64,000 bases of DNA from Arcobacter siniprincipis. GTDB lineage: Bacteria; Campylobacterota; Campylobacteria; Campylobacterales; Arcobacteraceae. Positions 41,449 to 50,803 of the stretch are shown one piece after another (the stretch's first letter is position 1; each line of letters begins with the position of its first letter). The notes beneath the pieces are model-generated. The model searched no databases, was not told the DNA's origin, and saw nothing but the letters and a program-made list of their open reading frames with translations. The stretch covers positions 2,666,001 to 2,730,000 of the forward strand of contig NZ_CP182343.1 in assembly GCF_048571125.1 (NCBI RefSeq), in the 5' to 3' direction. The position numbers were made by a program, and so were the translations under genes.

Positions 41449-41774
41449 AGAAACCTTTTCTAAGCAAAAAATAATTATTTTTATCTTAAACTTAAATTTT
41501 AATTAATATTTTACATATTTTTAACATAATTTTCTAGTAAAATAGACTAAAATTTGTTGTTTTTTCATTATATTTGATAATATTTCTAATATAACTTAAA
41601 TGAAAAGATTAATTTTTCTGATAAGTATATGTTAAGTAAAAATAAGTACCATATGACCACAATTCGATACACTCGATAATGGGCTTACATTATTTTTACA
41701 TTTTGGACATATGTTCACCAGTAAATATAGAGAAAATCGCAATTTCTATTAAAAAATCTAACAAGGATTACTAA
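41449..41774. other. Gene-free intergenic region between lplA-like gene and aceE
   Basis: These 326 bases separate the divergent lipoylation and pyruvate dehydrogenase units and are very AT-rich. No ORF, tRNA or strong terminator is seen. CATATG appears at 41651-41656 and again near 41707-41712, each followed by a CAC-containing segment, which could be regulator sites. An AAGGA ribosome site precedes the aceE ATG. The promoters could not be placed with confidence. Confidence 0.4.
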
Positions 41775-44459
41775 ATGTCAGTTGAAAACTTAAACGATGT
41801 CTTGAAAGATCTTGATCCGCAAGAAACACAAGAATGGATTGATGCTTTAGAAGCAGTTATTGAAGAAGAAGGAAGCGAAAGAGCTCATTTTCTTTTGGAA
41901 AAACTTATTGATAAAGCAAGAAGAAGTGGAGCATATTTACCATATAATGCGACTACTGCTTATTTGAATACTATTCCAGTAGAACAAGAACCTAAAATGC
42001 CAGGTAACTTATCACTAGAAAGAAAAATAAGATCTATCATTAGATGGAATGCACAACTTATGGTTTTAAGAGGTTCTAAAAAAGATTTAGAATTAGGTGG
42101 ACACATAGCATCTTTTCAATCTTCTGCAACACTATATGATGTTGGATTTAATCACTTTTTTCAAGCACCAAATGAGAAAGATGGTGGAGATTTAATATTT
42201 TTCCAAGGACATATCTCTCCAGGTATCTATGCAAGAAGTTTTCTAGAAGGAAGACTAACTCAAGAACAAATGGATAACTTCAGACAAGAAGTTCATGGAA
42301 AAGGTTTACCATCATATCCACATCCTAGACTTATGCCAACATATTGGCAGTTTCCAACTGTATCTATGGGACTAGGACCTATTCAAGCTATTTATCAAGC
42401 AAGATTTTTAAAATACTTAACTGATAGAGGAATCAAAGATTGTTCTAATCAAAAGATTTATTGTTTCATGGGTGATGGTGAGTGTGACGAACCTGAATCA
42501 TTAGGAGCAATTGGACTTGCAGGAAGAGAAGGATTAGAAAACTTAATTTTTGTTATCAATTGTAACTTACAAAGACTTGATGGTCCTGTTAGAGGAAATG
42601 GAAAAATTATCCAAGAACTTGAAGGTGAATTTAGAGGTGCTGGATGGGAAGTACTTAAAGTTATCTGGGGAAGCAAATGGGATGAACTATTAGCTAAAGA
42701 TACATCTGGAAAACTATTAGAACTTATGGAAGAGACTGTTGATGGTGAGTACCAAAACTTTAAACAAAAAGGTGGAGCTTACACAAGAGAAAAATTCTTC
42801 AACAAATACCCTGAAACTGCAAAACTTGTAGAAAATATGAGTGATGATGAAATTTGGATGTTAAACAGAGGTGGACATGATCCAGTTAAAGTTTATGCAG
42901 CATACAAAAAAGCAAATGAAACTAAAGGTAGACCATCTGTTATCTTAGCTAAGACTGTAAAAGGTTACGGTATGGGTGAAGCTGCTGAAGGTAAAAATAT
43001 TGCACATGGTGTTAAAAAAGTAGATTTAAAATCTTTAAGACAATTTAGAGATAGATTTGATATTCCTGTTACTGATGAAGAAATTGAAAAATTACCATAC
43101 TACTTACCACCTGAAGATTCAGAAGAAATGAAATATATCAAAGAAAAAAGAGCTGCGCTTGGTGGATTTGTTCCTCAAAGAAGAGAAGCCTTTACTGAAA
43201 AACTTGTTATTCCAGAATTAAGTGCTTTTGATGCTATTTTACAAGGAAGTGGTGATAGAGAAATTTCTACTACTATGGCATTTGTAAGAGTTTTAAATAC
43301 ACTTGTTAAAGATAAACAAATCGGAAAAAGAATTGTTCCTATCGTTCCTGATGAAGCTAGAACATTCGGTATGGAAGGTATGTTTAGACAACTTGGTATT
43401 TATGCAGCTGAAGGTCAAAAATATATCCCACAAGATAAAGATCAAGTGGCATACTATAAAGAAGATAAAAAAGGTCAAGTACTACAAGAAGGTATTAATG
43501 AGTTAGGTTCAATGGGTTCTTGGATAGCAGCAGCTACTTCATACTCAATCAATGATTGTCCTATGATTCCATTTTATATTTTCTACTCAATGTTTGGATT
43601 CCAAAGAACAGGTGATATGTGTTGGGCAGCGGGAGATCAAAAAGCAAAAGGTTTCTTAATCGGTGGAACATCTGGTAGAACTACACTTAATGGTGAAGGT
43701 TTACAACATGAAGATGGACATTCTCATATTATTGCTAATACTATTCCAAATTGTGTTACTTATGACCCAACATTTGGTTATGAAGTTGCAGTTATTGTTC
43801 AAGATGGTGTTAGAAGAATGTATGGTGAAACACAAGAAGATGTATTCTACTACATTACAACATTAAATGAAAATTACCACCAACCAGCAATGCCAAAAGG
43901 TGCTGAAGAAGGTATCAAAAAAGGTATTTATAAATTAGAAACTGTTAAAGCTAAAAATGACTACAAAGTTAATTTATTAGGTTCAGGTTCAATTTTACAA
44001 CAAGTTAGAACGGCTGCTAAAGTATTAGCAGATGATTATGGAATCGCAAGTGATATTTACTCAGTTACTTCGTATAACGAATTAACAAGAGATGCACAAG
44101 ATGTAGAAAGATCAAATATGTTAGATATCAATGGAAAAGATAAAGTTCCATATGTAGCTCAAGTATTAGGTGAAGATGCGGATTCTATTTTTATATCAGC
44201 AACTGATTATATGAAATCATATTCTGAGCAAATCAGCCCTTACTTAAAAGGAAGCTTCAAAGCTTTAGGAACTGATGGATTTGGTAGAAGTGATAGTAGA
44301 GCTAACTTAAGAAGTTTCTTTGAAGTTGATGCAGACTTTATTGTATTTACTACTTTATCACAACTTGTTAAAAATGGTAAATTAAAAAAATCTATTTTAG
44401 CTGATGCTATGAAAAAACATAACATCAACCCAGATAAAATCAACCCACTAAAAGCATAA
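41775..44459 (+). CDS. aceE: Pyruvate dehydrogenase E1, homodimeric type
   Basis: An 894-residue AceE of the single-chain type. The thiamine diphosphate motif GDGECDEPES to NLIFVINCN lies near residues 232-260, and the transketolase-like and C-terminal domains (GQKYIPQDKDQVAYY, GRTTLNGEGLQHEDGHSH) are complete. It decarboxylates pyruvate and loads the acetyl group on E2 lipoyl arms. First gene of aceE-aceF-lpdA, ten bases before aceF. Length and motifs match the E. coli enzyme (887), and there is no sign of damage. Confidence 0.95.
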   Translation: MSVENLNDVLKDLDPQETQEWIDALEAVIEEEGSERAHFLLEKLIDKARRSGAYLPYNATTAYLNTIPVEQEPKMPGNLSLERKIRSIIRWNAQLMVLRGSKKDLELGGHIASFQSSATLYDVGFNHFFQAPNEKDGGDLIFFQGHISPGIYARSFLEGRLTQEQMDNFRQEVHGKGLPSYPHPRLMPTYWQFPTVSMGLGPIQAIYQARFLKYLTDRGIKDCSNQKIYCFMGDGECDEPESLGAIGLAGREGLENLIFVINCNLQRLDGPVRGNGKIIQELEGEFRGAGWEVLKVIWGSKWDELLAKDTSGKLLELMEETVDGEYQNFKQKGGAYTREKFFNKYPETAKLVENMSDDEIWMLNRGGHDPVKVYAAYKKANETKGRPSVILAKTVKGYGMGEAAEGKNIAHGVKKVDLKSLRQFRDRFDIPVTDEEIEKLPYYLPPEDSEEMKYIKEKRAALGGFVPQRREAFTEKLVIPELSAFDAILQGSGDREISTTMAFVRVLNTLVKDKQIGKRIVPIVPDEARTFGMEGMFRQLGIYAAEGQKYIPQDKDQVAYYKEDKKGQVLQEGINELGSMGSWIAAATSYSINDCPMIPFYIFYSMFGFQRTGDMCWAAGDQKAKGFLIGGTSGRTTLNGEGLQHEDGHSHIIANTIPNCVTYDPTFGYEVAVIVQDGVRRMYGETQEDVFYYITTLNENYHQPAMPKGAEEGIKKGIYKLETVKAKNDYKVNLLGSGSILQQVRTAAKVLADDYGIASDIYSVTSYNELTRDAQDVERSNMLDINGKDKVPYVAQVLGEDADSIFISATDYMKSYSEQISPYLKGSFKALGTDGFGRSDSRANLRSFFEVDADFIVFTTLSQLVKNGKLKKSILADAMKKHNINPDKINPLKA

Positions 44460-44469
44460 GGAGTAAGAA

Positions 44470-46197
44470 ATGAGTACAATTCAAGATATTTATATTCCTG
44501 ATTTAGGGGCTGACAAAGATGTTGATTTAATTGACATTATGGTTAGCGTTGGTGATACAGTTGAAGTTGAAGATGGTTTAATTACACTTGAGACTGAAAA
44601 AGCATCTATGGATGTTCCTACAACTCATGCAGGTGTTGTAAAAGAAATACTTGTGAAAGTTGGAGATAAAGTAAATTCTGGTGATTTAATTGCAAGAGTT
44701 GAAATCCAAGATGAAGCAAGTAGTGAAGAAGCTCCAGCTGAAGCTGCGGCACCAGCTCCTAAAACTGAAGAGAAAAAAGAAGCACCAGCTACTTCAACTG
44801 CTACTAGTTCTGAGCCAATGGATTTAAAATCAGCAGAAGCAGAACTTCAAGCAATTTCAGCTTCAGGTGCACAAGTTTCTTGTCAACTAATCCAAGATCA
44901 AACTATTTGTTCAGTAATTGAAGAAGTTCATATTCCTGATTTAGGTGCAGATAAAGATGTTGATTTAATTGATGTTATGGTTAATGTAGGTGATACAGTT
45001 GAAGCAGAACACGGTTTAATTACACTTGAAACTGAAAAAGCATCTATGGATGTACCTGCTCCATTTGCAGGTGAGATTTTAGAACTTTTTGTTAAAGTTG
45101 GAGATAAAGTAAACTCTGGTGATTTAATTGCTAAGATGGTAAAAACTGTAGTTATGGAAAGTAAAGTTCCAACACCAGTTCAAGCCCCTGTACAAGAAGC
45201 ACCAAAACAAGAAACTAAAGCACCTGCAACTTTACAAGCAGCAGTTGCAACAGCAACTGTTAAAGAAGATACAAGTGTATTATCTCAAAAAGCTAAAAAA
45301 GTTTATGCAAGTCCAAGTGTAAGAAAAATAGCAAGAGAATTTGGTGTTGATTTAGGTTTTGTAAAAGGAAGCGCTAAAAAAGGTAGAATTCTAAAAGAAG
45401 ATATTAAAGCTTATGTAAAAGAGCAACTAAATAAACCAGCAAGTGCATCTGGAAGTGGATTAGGATTTAATCTACCAGAACTTAAAGAAGTAGATTTCTC
45501 ACAATTTGGTGAAATTGAAACTGTTGAGTTAGGTAGAATCCAAAAAATTTCAGGACCAAGCTTACATAGAAATTGGTTGGCAATGCCCCATGTAACACAA
45601 TTTGATGAAGCTGATATTACAGAATTAGAAAGCTTTAGAAAAGCACAAAATGCTATTGCAGATGGATTTAAACTTTCTCCTTTAGTATTTGTAGTTAAAG
45701 CTGTGGCAAAAGCCTTAGCTATTCATCCTAAATTTAATTCATCATTAAGTGCTGATGGTCAAAGCTTAATTATGAAAAAATATTTCCATATTGCAATTGC
45801 AGTTGATACTCCAAATGGTCTTATGGTTCCAGTTATTAGAGATGTTGATAAAAAAGGATTCAAAGAAATAGCTATTGAGATGGCTGAGATTTCTAAAAAA
45901 GCAAGAGAAGGTAAACTTAAATCTGCTGATATGCAAGGTGCATCATTTACAATTTCTTCTTTAGGTGGAATTGGGGGAACTAAATTTACTCCAATTATCA
46001 ATGCTCCTGAAGTTGCAATCTTAGGATTATCAAAATCAGAGATGAAACCAGTATGGAATGGTGAAAACTTCATACCAAGATTAACTTTACCGTTATCTTT
46101 ATCTTATGATCATAAAGTAATCGATGGTGCTGATGGTGCAAGATTTACAACTACTTTATCACAGCTATTAAGTGATATTAGACTATTAAGTCTATAA
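44470..46197 (+). CDS. aceF: Dihydrolipoamide acetyltransferase E2 of pyruvate dehydrogenase
   Basis: A 575-residue E2 with two lipoyl domains (about residues 5-78 and 155-228), each with the lipoylation site ETEKASMDVP, joined by Ala/Pro-rich linkers. A peripheral-subunit binding domain (SPSVRKIAREFGVDLGF, about 278-315) and the CoA acetyltransferase domain (about 345-575) with SYDHKVIDGADGARF, holding the catalytic His and Asp, follow. It forms the core of the complex. The two lipoyl modules and the one in lpdA are very similar at DNA level, which could allow recombination between them. Confidence 0.95.
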   Translation: MSTIQDIYIPDLGADKDVDLIDIMVSVGDTVEVEDGLITLETEKASMDVPTTHAGVVKEILVKVGDKVNSGDLIARVEIQDEASSEEAPAEAAAPAPKTEEKKEAPATSTATSSEPMDLKSAEAELQAISASGAQVSCQLIQDQTICSVIEEVHIPDLGADKDVDLIDVMVNVGDTVEAEHGLITLETEKASMDVPAPFAGEILELFVKVGDKVNSGDLIAKMVKTVVMESKVPTPVQAPVQEAPKQETKAPATLQAAVATATVKEDTSVLSQKAKKVYASPSVRKIAREFGVDLGFVKGSAKKGRILKEDIKAYVKEQLNKPASASGSGLGFNLPELKEVDFSQFGEIETVELGRIQKISGPSLHRNWLAMPHVTQFDEADITELESFRKAQNAIADGFKLSPLVFVVKAVAKALAIHPKFNSSLSADGQSLIMKKYFHIAIAVDTPNGLMVPVIRDVDKKGFKEIAIEMAEISKKAREGKLKSADMQGASFTISSLGGIGGTKFTPIINAPEVAILGLSKSEMKPVWNGENFIPRLTLPLSLSYDHKVIDGADGARFTTTLSQLLSDIRLLSL

Positions 46198-46206
46198 GGA
46201 AGAGAA

Positions 46207-47973
46207 ATGAGTAAAGTTATAGATATTTTAATTCCTGATTTAGGTGCTGATAAAGATGTTGATTTAATCGATGTTATGGTTAGCATTGGAGATAAAGTAG
46301 AAGAGGAAGATGGACTTATTACCCTAGAGACTGAAAAAGCCTCTATGGATGTTCCAACTACTCACGGTGGTATTATAAAAGAGATTCTTGTAAAAGTTGG
46401 AGACAAAGTAAATTCTGGTGATTTAATTGCTAGAATTGAAATTGAAGACGAAGCTTCAGCTACTCCTGTAGTTGAAGAAAAAGTACAAGAAGCACCAGCT
46501 GCTGTAAAACCAGCAAAAACTTCTACAAACACAAATGGTGCAGAAGAAATCAAAGGTCAAGTTCTAGTAATAGGAGCAGGACCTGGTGGTTATTCTGCTG
46601 CATTTAGATGTGCTGATTTAGGTTTAGATACAGTTTTAGTAGAGAGATATACAACTTTAGGTGGAGTTTGTCTAAATGTTGGTTGTATACCTTCTAAAGC
46701 ACTTCTTCACGTAGCAAAAGTTATGGAAGAAGCAGAGCATATTTCTCATGCAGGTATCAAGTTTACAAAACCTGAGATTGATTTACCAGGTGTTGCAGCT
46801 TATAAAAGTGGCGTTGTAAAAAAACTAACTGATGGGTTAGCTGCAATGTCTAAAATGAGAAAAGTAACAGTAGTACAAGGTTATGCAAAATTTTTAGATA
46901 ATAACTCTGTTATCGTTGAGCATACTGATGTTGAAGGTAAACAAACAAAAGTTACTTTTGATAATTGTATTATTGCAGCAGGATCTCAAAGCTCTAAAAT
47001 GTCATTTATACCTCATGAAGATCCTAGAATTTGGGATTCTACTGATGCCTTAGAAGTAAAAGAAGTACCAAAAAGACTTCTAGTTATGGGTGGAGGAATC
47101 ATTGGACTTGAGATGGGAACTGTTTATCAAAAACTAGGAAGTCAAGTTGATTTTGTGGTACGTGGTAAACAACTAATGAGTGGAACTGATGCTGATATCG
47201 TTAAAATGTATACTAAATCAAATGCAAAAAGATTTAATGTAATGTTCGAAACTCAAGCACAATCAATCATTCCTAAACAAGATGGTGTTTATGTTGAATT
47301 CAAAGGTAAAAATGCCCCTGAGGGTGCTGTAGTTTATGATGCAATTCTTGTAGCAATGGGAAGAAGTGCAAATGGTAATAAGTTAGACCTTCAAAATTGT
47401 GGTGTAAATGTTGATGAATATGGAATTATAAAAGTTGATAACCAAATGAGAACAAATGTACCTAATATCTATGCAATTGGAGATATCGTTGGTCAACCTA
47501 TGCTTGCACACAAAGCAGTACATGAAGGTCATGTGGCAGCTGAAGTAATAGCTGGTGAAAAAGTATTCTTTGAACCAAAACAAATTCCATCTATCGCTTA
47601 TACTTTCCCAGAAATCGCTTGGGCTGGTATGACTGAAAATGAAGCAAAAGCAGCTGGAGTTAACTATGAGGTATCAACTTTCCCATGGTCTGCATCAGGA
47701 CGTGCCTTAGCAAGTGATGTTTCAAGTGACGGTATGACTAAACTTATTTTTGATAAAGATACTCACCAATTAATTGGTGGAGCACTTGTTGGAGATAATG
47801 CAGGTGAATTATTAGGTGAAATTTCACTAGCACTTGAAATGGATTGTGATGCAGAAGATATAGCTCTAACTATTCATGCTCACCCTACTTTACATGAATC
47901 AGTTGGTATGGCAGCTGAAATATTCCACGGAAGTATTACAGACTTACCAAACGCAAAAGCTAAAAAGAGATAA
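46207..47973 (+). CDS. lpdA: Dihydrolipoamide dehydrogenase E3 with N-terminal lipoyl domain
   Basis: A 588-residue E3. Residues 1-80 are an extra lipoyl domain (ETEKASMDVP), then a linker and a flavoprotein disulfide reductase: QVLVIGAGPGGYSAAFRCAD for FAD, GGVCLNVGCIPSKALLH with the redox cysteine pair, LVMGGGIIGLEMG for NAD, IYAIGDIVGQPMLAH, and HAHPTLHE with the catalytic His-Glu. It reoxidises dihydrolipoyl groups. Lipoyl-E3 fusions are known, for example in Neisseria. The stop codon lies in the loop of the operon terminator. Confidence 0.95.
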   Translation: MSKVIDILIPDLGADKDVDLIDVMVSIGDKVEEEDGLITLETEKASMDVPTTHGGIIKEILVKVGDKVNSGDLIARIEIEDEASATPVVEEKVQEAPAAVKPAKTSTNTNGAEEIKGQVLVIGAGPGGYSAAFRCADLGLDTVLVERYTTLGGVCLNVGCIPSKALLHVAKVMEEAEHISHAGIKFTKPEIDLPGVAAYKSGVVKKLTDGLAAMSKMRKVTVVQGYAKFLDNNSVIVEHTDVEGKQTKVTFDNCIIAAGSQSSKMSFIPHEDPRIWDSTDALEVKEVPKRLLVMGGGIIGLEMGTVYQKLGSQVDFVVRGKQLMSGTDADIVKMYTKSNAKRFNVMFETQAQSIIPKQDGVYVEFKGKNAPEGAVVYDAILVAMGRSANGNKLDLQNCGVNVDEYGIIKVDNQMRTNVPNIYAIGDIVGQPMLAHKAVHEGHVAAEVIAGEKVFFEPKQIPSIAYTFPEIAWAGMTENEAKAAGVNYEVSTFPWSASGRALASDVSSDGMTKLIFDKDTHQLIGGALVGDNAGELLGEISLALEMDCDAEDIALTIHAHPTLHESVGMAAEIFHGSITDLPNAKAKKR

Positions 47974-47983
47974 AACTCTTTTT
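47962..47983 (+). terminator. Terminator of aceE-aceF-lpdA
   Basis: AAAAAGAG and CTCTTTTT form a perfect eight-base-pair stem with a six-base loop that contains the lpdA stop codon; the 3' arm ends in T. Confidence 0.7.
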
Positions 47984-47991
47984 AGTTATGT

Positions 47992-47997
47992 TATAAT
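47992..47997 (+). promoter_or_regulatory. -10 box abutting the small membrane protein gene
   Basis: TATAAT within TTATAATTATG, ending five bases before the ATG at 48003; no ribosome site can fit between, so a leaderless transcript is possible. Confidence 0.4.
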
Positions 47998-48002
47998 TAT
48001 GA

Positions 48003-48560
48003 ATGACATTTTATAATATACAAGACTTTATATTTTTTTTAATACTATTTTTCCTAATTTATCACTCTTATATACAAAAAACATATCTAAAAATCTTTGA
48101 GTATTTTAAAATCTTTTTTATACTTTCAATTTCAGCAAAATTTGCTCCTGAAAGTGCAACCTTACTACAAAAATTTCATATAACAAAAGCAGATACCTAT
48201 ACTACTCTTATATTAATTGCCTTTACTATAAACCTTTTAATATTATATTTTGGATGGAATTCTATTTTCAAAATATTTTCAAAATTTATTGATAGTCAAA
48301 ATATCAAATCTTTGTTGGCAAAAGTTATAACAGTAATTGAAATAAGTGTATTATGTACGCTTTTTTTATATGTAGCAATGCAATTTTATCCTGCAAAAAA
48401 ATATATTTATCCTTCTGTAAAAAAAAGCTATACTTATCCCAAAATAGAGAAATTTTATACTCACTTTTTAAATGATAATTTTGTTTTTATGATACTAAAT
48501 CAAGATACTTCTACAAACCATAAAGAACTATTATTTAAAAGTTTTAAAAATAGTTTCTAA
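48003..48560 (+). CDS. Small membrane protein of unknown function
   Basis: A 185-residue protein with about four predicted helices (roughly residues 8-25, 35-50, 65-85 and 110-130) and a C-terminal, probably periplasmic tail of about 55 residues. I do not recognise a family. It starts 29 bases after the lpdA stop, beyond a terminator, with its own -10 box very close to the start. The 3' end overlaps the convergent SGNH hydrolase gene by 17 bases. Codon and base use resemble the neighbours. Confidence 0.65.
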   Translation: MTFYNIQDFIFFLILFFLIYHSYIQKTYLKIFEYFKIFFILSISAKFAPESATLLQKFHITKADTYTTLILIAFTINLLILYFGWNSIFKIFSKFIDSQNIKSLLAKVITVIEISVLCTLFLYVAMQFYPAKKYIYPSVKKSYTYPKIEKFYTHFLNDNFVFMILNQDTSTNHKELLFKSFKNSF

Positions 48561-49062
48561 TTTTGTTTGCCCATTCAATATAAGCTTTCATATTTAGGTG
48601 TAATCCATCCGTCGTATATACATTTAGCAAAACCTCATCCCTTGATAATTTTTCATTTAAATCGATATACGTTAAGTTATTATCATTGCAATATCCATTA
48701 AGCTTTTCATTTATTATTTTTACTTTTTTATTAAAAGAAGTCATTTGAGTGTAAAGTATAGATTGTACAAAAATTTTTGAAGTGGATTCTTTTTCTAATC
48801 TTTTTAATATCTCTATATAGTTCTCAAAAAGTTTATCTAAGCTTTTATAAGAATTCATATCATTAATACCAATCATTAAATAAATATTTTGTGAATGAAC
48901 TTCAATAGCTAAATCCAACCTATCTAATATATCAATTGTAGTATCAGCATCATGTCCTAGATTTATAATCTTTTTTGGATAAAGAAGAACATCCCACTCT
49001 CCCCTTGCTGTAAGAGAATCACCTAACATTACTATATCAATATTATTTTTCATGTTTTCCAA
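48544..49062 (-). CDS. SGNH/GDSL-family hydrolase
   Basis: A 172-residue SGNH hydrolase: IVMLGDSLTARGEW holds the nucleophile serine, INLGHDADTT the block II glycine, IGINDMNSY the block III asparagine, and TDGLHLNMKAY the catalytic Asp-His. The proteins of this class remove acyl groups from lipids or sugars. There is no signal peptide, so it is probably cytoplasmic. Start is at 49062 or at a second ATG three codons in. The acyl substrate is unknown. Confidence 0.83.
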   Translation of the reverse strand: MENMKNNIDIVMLGDSLTARGEWDVLLYPKKIINLGHDADTTIDILDRLDLAIEVHSQNIYLMIGINDMNSYKSLDKLFENYIEILKRLEKESTSKIFVQSILYTQMTSFNKKVKIINEKLNGYCNDNNLTYIDLNEKLSRDEVLLNVYTTDGLHLNMKAYIEWANKIRNYF

Positions 49063-49098
49063 CTTTATTTTTATTGATATATTCTATTAATCTTTGGC

Positions 49099-49746
49099 TT
49101 ATTCTTTCATCAAACTTTTATTTAATCTATATATTGTAAGGGTAAGTTTATCAATGAAGCTTTTGTGATGTGATACGATTATCATAGATTTTTTTATAGA
49201 ATTTAATATTTCACATATAGTATTTTCACTTTTTTCATCTAAATCGTTCGTAGGTTCATCAAGAAGCAATATTTTAGGTTTGGTAATAAGAATACCAGCT
49301 AAAGCTACAATCTTTTGTTCACCACCACTTAAATCGTGTATAATCCTATCTTTTAGTTTCTTTATATTTAGACTTTCTAAAACCTCAATAGCTTTTTCAT
49401 AAGATTCATCTTTTGATACACCTTTTGCTCTTAAAGCAAACATTACATCTTCTATTACAGTGGGACATAAGAAGTGATTTGAAACATCTTGAGGTAGATA
49501 TCCTATATCACTTCTATATTTTCTAAAATCTTTTAAAGAGTTCATCTTATCATGGAATATTTCAATATATCCAGATGAAGGAGATATTAGACCTGCAATT
49601 ATTTTAAGTAAAGTGCTTTTACCACTTCCATTTGCACCAACAACAGCAACTTTTTCTTCATGTCCTACATTTAAATTAATATTCTCCAATAAACTCTTGC
49701 TTTCACACAAGTAATTTGCATCGACTACAGTTACTGAACAACTCAT
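49099..49746 (-). CDS. nikO: Nickel ECF transporter ATPase NikO
   Basis: A 215-residue ABC ATPase of the CbiO/NikO type: Walker A VGANGSGKSTLL, Q loop YLPQDVSN, signature DLSGGEQKIVAL, Walker B ILLLDEPTNDLDE, switch histidine IVSHH. It powers nickel uptake with NikQ and NikM. Its start overlaps the nikQ stop by four bases and it is the last gene of nikKMLQO. Cobalt is the alternative metal, but the K and L components point to nickel. Confidence 0.85.
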   Translation of the reverse strand: MSCSVTVVDANYLCESKSLLENINLNVGHEEKVAVVGANGSGKSTLLKIIAGLISPSSGYIEIFHDKMNSLKDFRKYRSDIGYLPQDVSNHFLCPTVIEDVMFALRAKGVSKDESYEKAIEVLESLNIKKLKDRIIHDLSGGEQKIVALAGILITKPKILLLDEPTNDLDEKSENTICEILNSIKKSMIIVSHHKSFIDKLTLTIYRLNKSLMKE

Positions 49747-50390
49747 AAATTTACCACCATTTTATTTATTACTACTATAAAGACTAAGATTGAAAGAAAG
49801 ATATAGTTTTTATTTTTTGAGGGCATTTCTAATAAATAAATCTCACCACTAAATCCCCTTGAAATCAAACTATCTCTCATCTCTTCTGATTTTCTAACTG
49901 ACTTTATGAACATCATTGCAAATACATTCCCATATGTTTGATAGCTAAAGAGATTACTTTTTGCATGAAAGCCTCTAAGTCTAAGTGTTGCTTTTATTGT
50001 TTTGAATTCTTGAAAAAGATACTCAATCATTACAATAGTAAAATAAAAAATTGTCACAAATTTTTTAGGAAATCTAAGTGAATTGAAACCTCTTACTATG
50101 TCATAACCTTTTGATTTGTAAAAAATAAGTAGATTAAATAGTAAAATAAGATTCGTTCTAAAGAAGAGTTCAATGGCTTTATTCACATCATGAAAAGATA
50201 CAAAAATCACTAAAAATATTATAAATAGATTTATCAAAGCAAGTTTTTTAAGTATCTTCAAGACTTCTTTATACTCCACTGCTACCATATATAAAATCGG
50301 CAATAAAAAAATATATTCCAAGTCTAAAGAAAAAGCTACAATGCTAGAATAAATAAGTGAAACTAATAATTTAACTGGGTATTCGTTCAT
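49743..50390 (-). CDS. nikQ: Nickel ECF transporter transmembrane protein NikQ
   Basis: A 215-residue CbiQ/EcfT-family protein with five or so helices. The cytoplasmic coupling region shows two Ala/Gly-Arg-Gly-like elements, LRLRGFHAK and SLISRGFSGE, of the kind that engage the ATPase dimer. It overlaps nikO and nikL by four bases each. It couples ATP hydrolysis by NikO to movement of the NikM substrate-binding component. Confidence 0.82.
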   Translation of the reverse strand: MNEYPVKLLVSLIYSSIVAFSLDLEYIFLLPILYMVAVEYKEVLKILKKLALINLFIIFLVIFVSFHDVNKAIELFFRTNLILLFNLLIFYKSKGYDIVRGFNSLRFPKKFVTIFYFTIVMIEYLFQEFKTIKATLRLRGFHAKSNLFSYQTYGNVFAMMFIKSVRKSEEMRDSLISRGFSGEIYLLEMPSKNKNYIFLSILVFIVVINKMVVNL

Positions 50391-50803
50391 TTTCTCTTTA
50401 CTTTTTTAATTAGGAAAAATATTATACCAATTAAAAGTAAAGAAATAACTATTTTATAATACTTTTGAATCTCTTCTTCTTGTATATGTTTTGTTAGACT
50501 TTGGATATGTGGCTTTGAAACTTCTATCTTCTCTTGTGCCATATGTCCACCTTCAGCATCAACAATTACATCTATATTTTTAAACTTCGAATTGTATGTA
50601 TATTTTCCCTTATTATCAAGTTTATCTTCAAATACAATTTTGTCTTTATTTTTTATGATTAATCTACAGTTTTGACAAACTGCTCCACTTGCAAAATAAG
50701 CAAAAACATGTACATTACTATCTTCATTTGTTAAAAATACATTTAATTTATGAGCCCATACACTAGAAATTAGTATTAAAATTATAAAAATATATTTCAT
50801 CAT
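50387..50803 (-). CDS. nikL: NikL-like periplasmic component of nickel transporter
   Basis: A 138-residue protein with a signal peptide ending SSVWA before HKLNVFLTNE, a beta-sandwich-like periplasmic part with a CQNC pair (about residues 41-44), and one C-terminal helix (about 115-132) with a basic tail. This is the layout of NikL (CbiL-like) proteins that replace NikN in Campylobacterota-type nickel ECF systems. The mature protein would begin with histidine, suitable for a metal site. It overlaps nikM and nikQ by four bases. Confidence 0.75.
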   Translation of the reverse strand: MMKYIFIILILISSVWAHKLNVFLTNEDSNVHVFAYFASGAVCQNCRLIIKNKDKIVFEDKLDNKGKYTYNSKFKNIDVIVDAEGGHMAQEKIEVSKPHIQSLTKHIQEEEIQKYYKIVISLLLIGIIFFLIKKVKRK

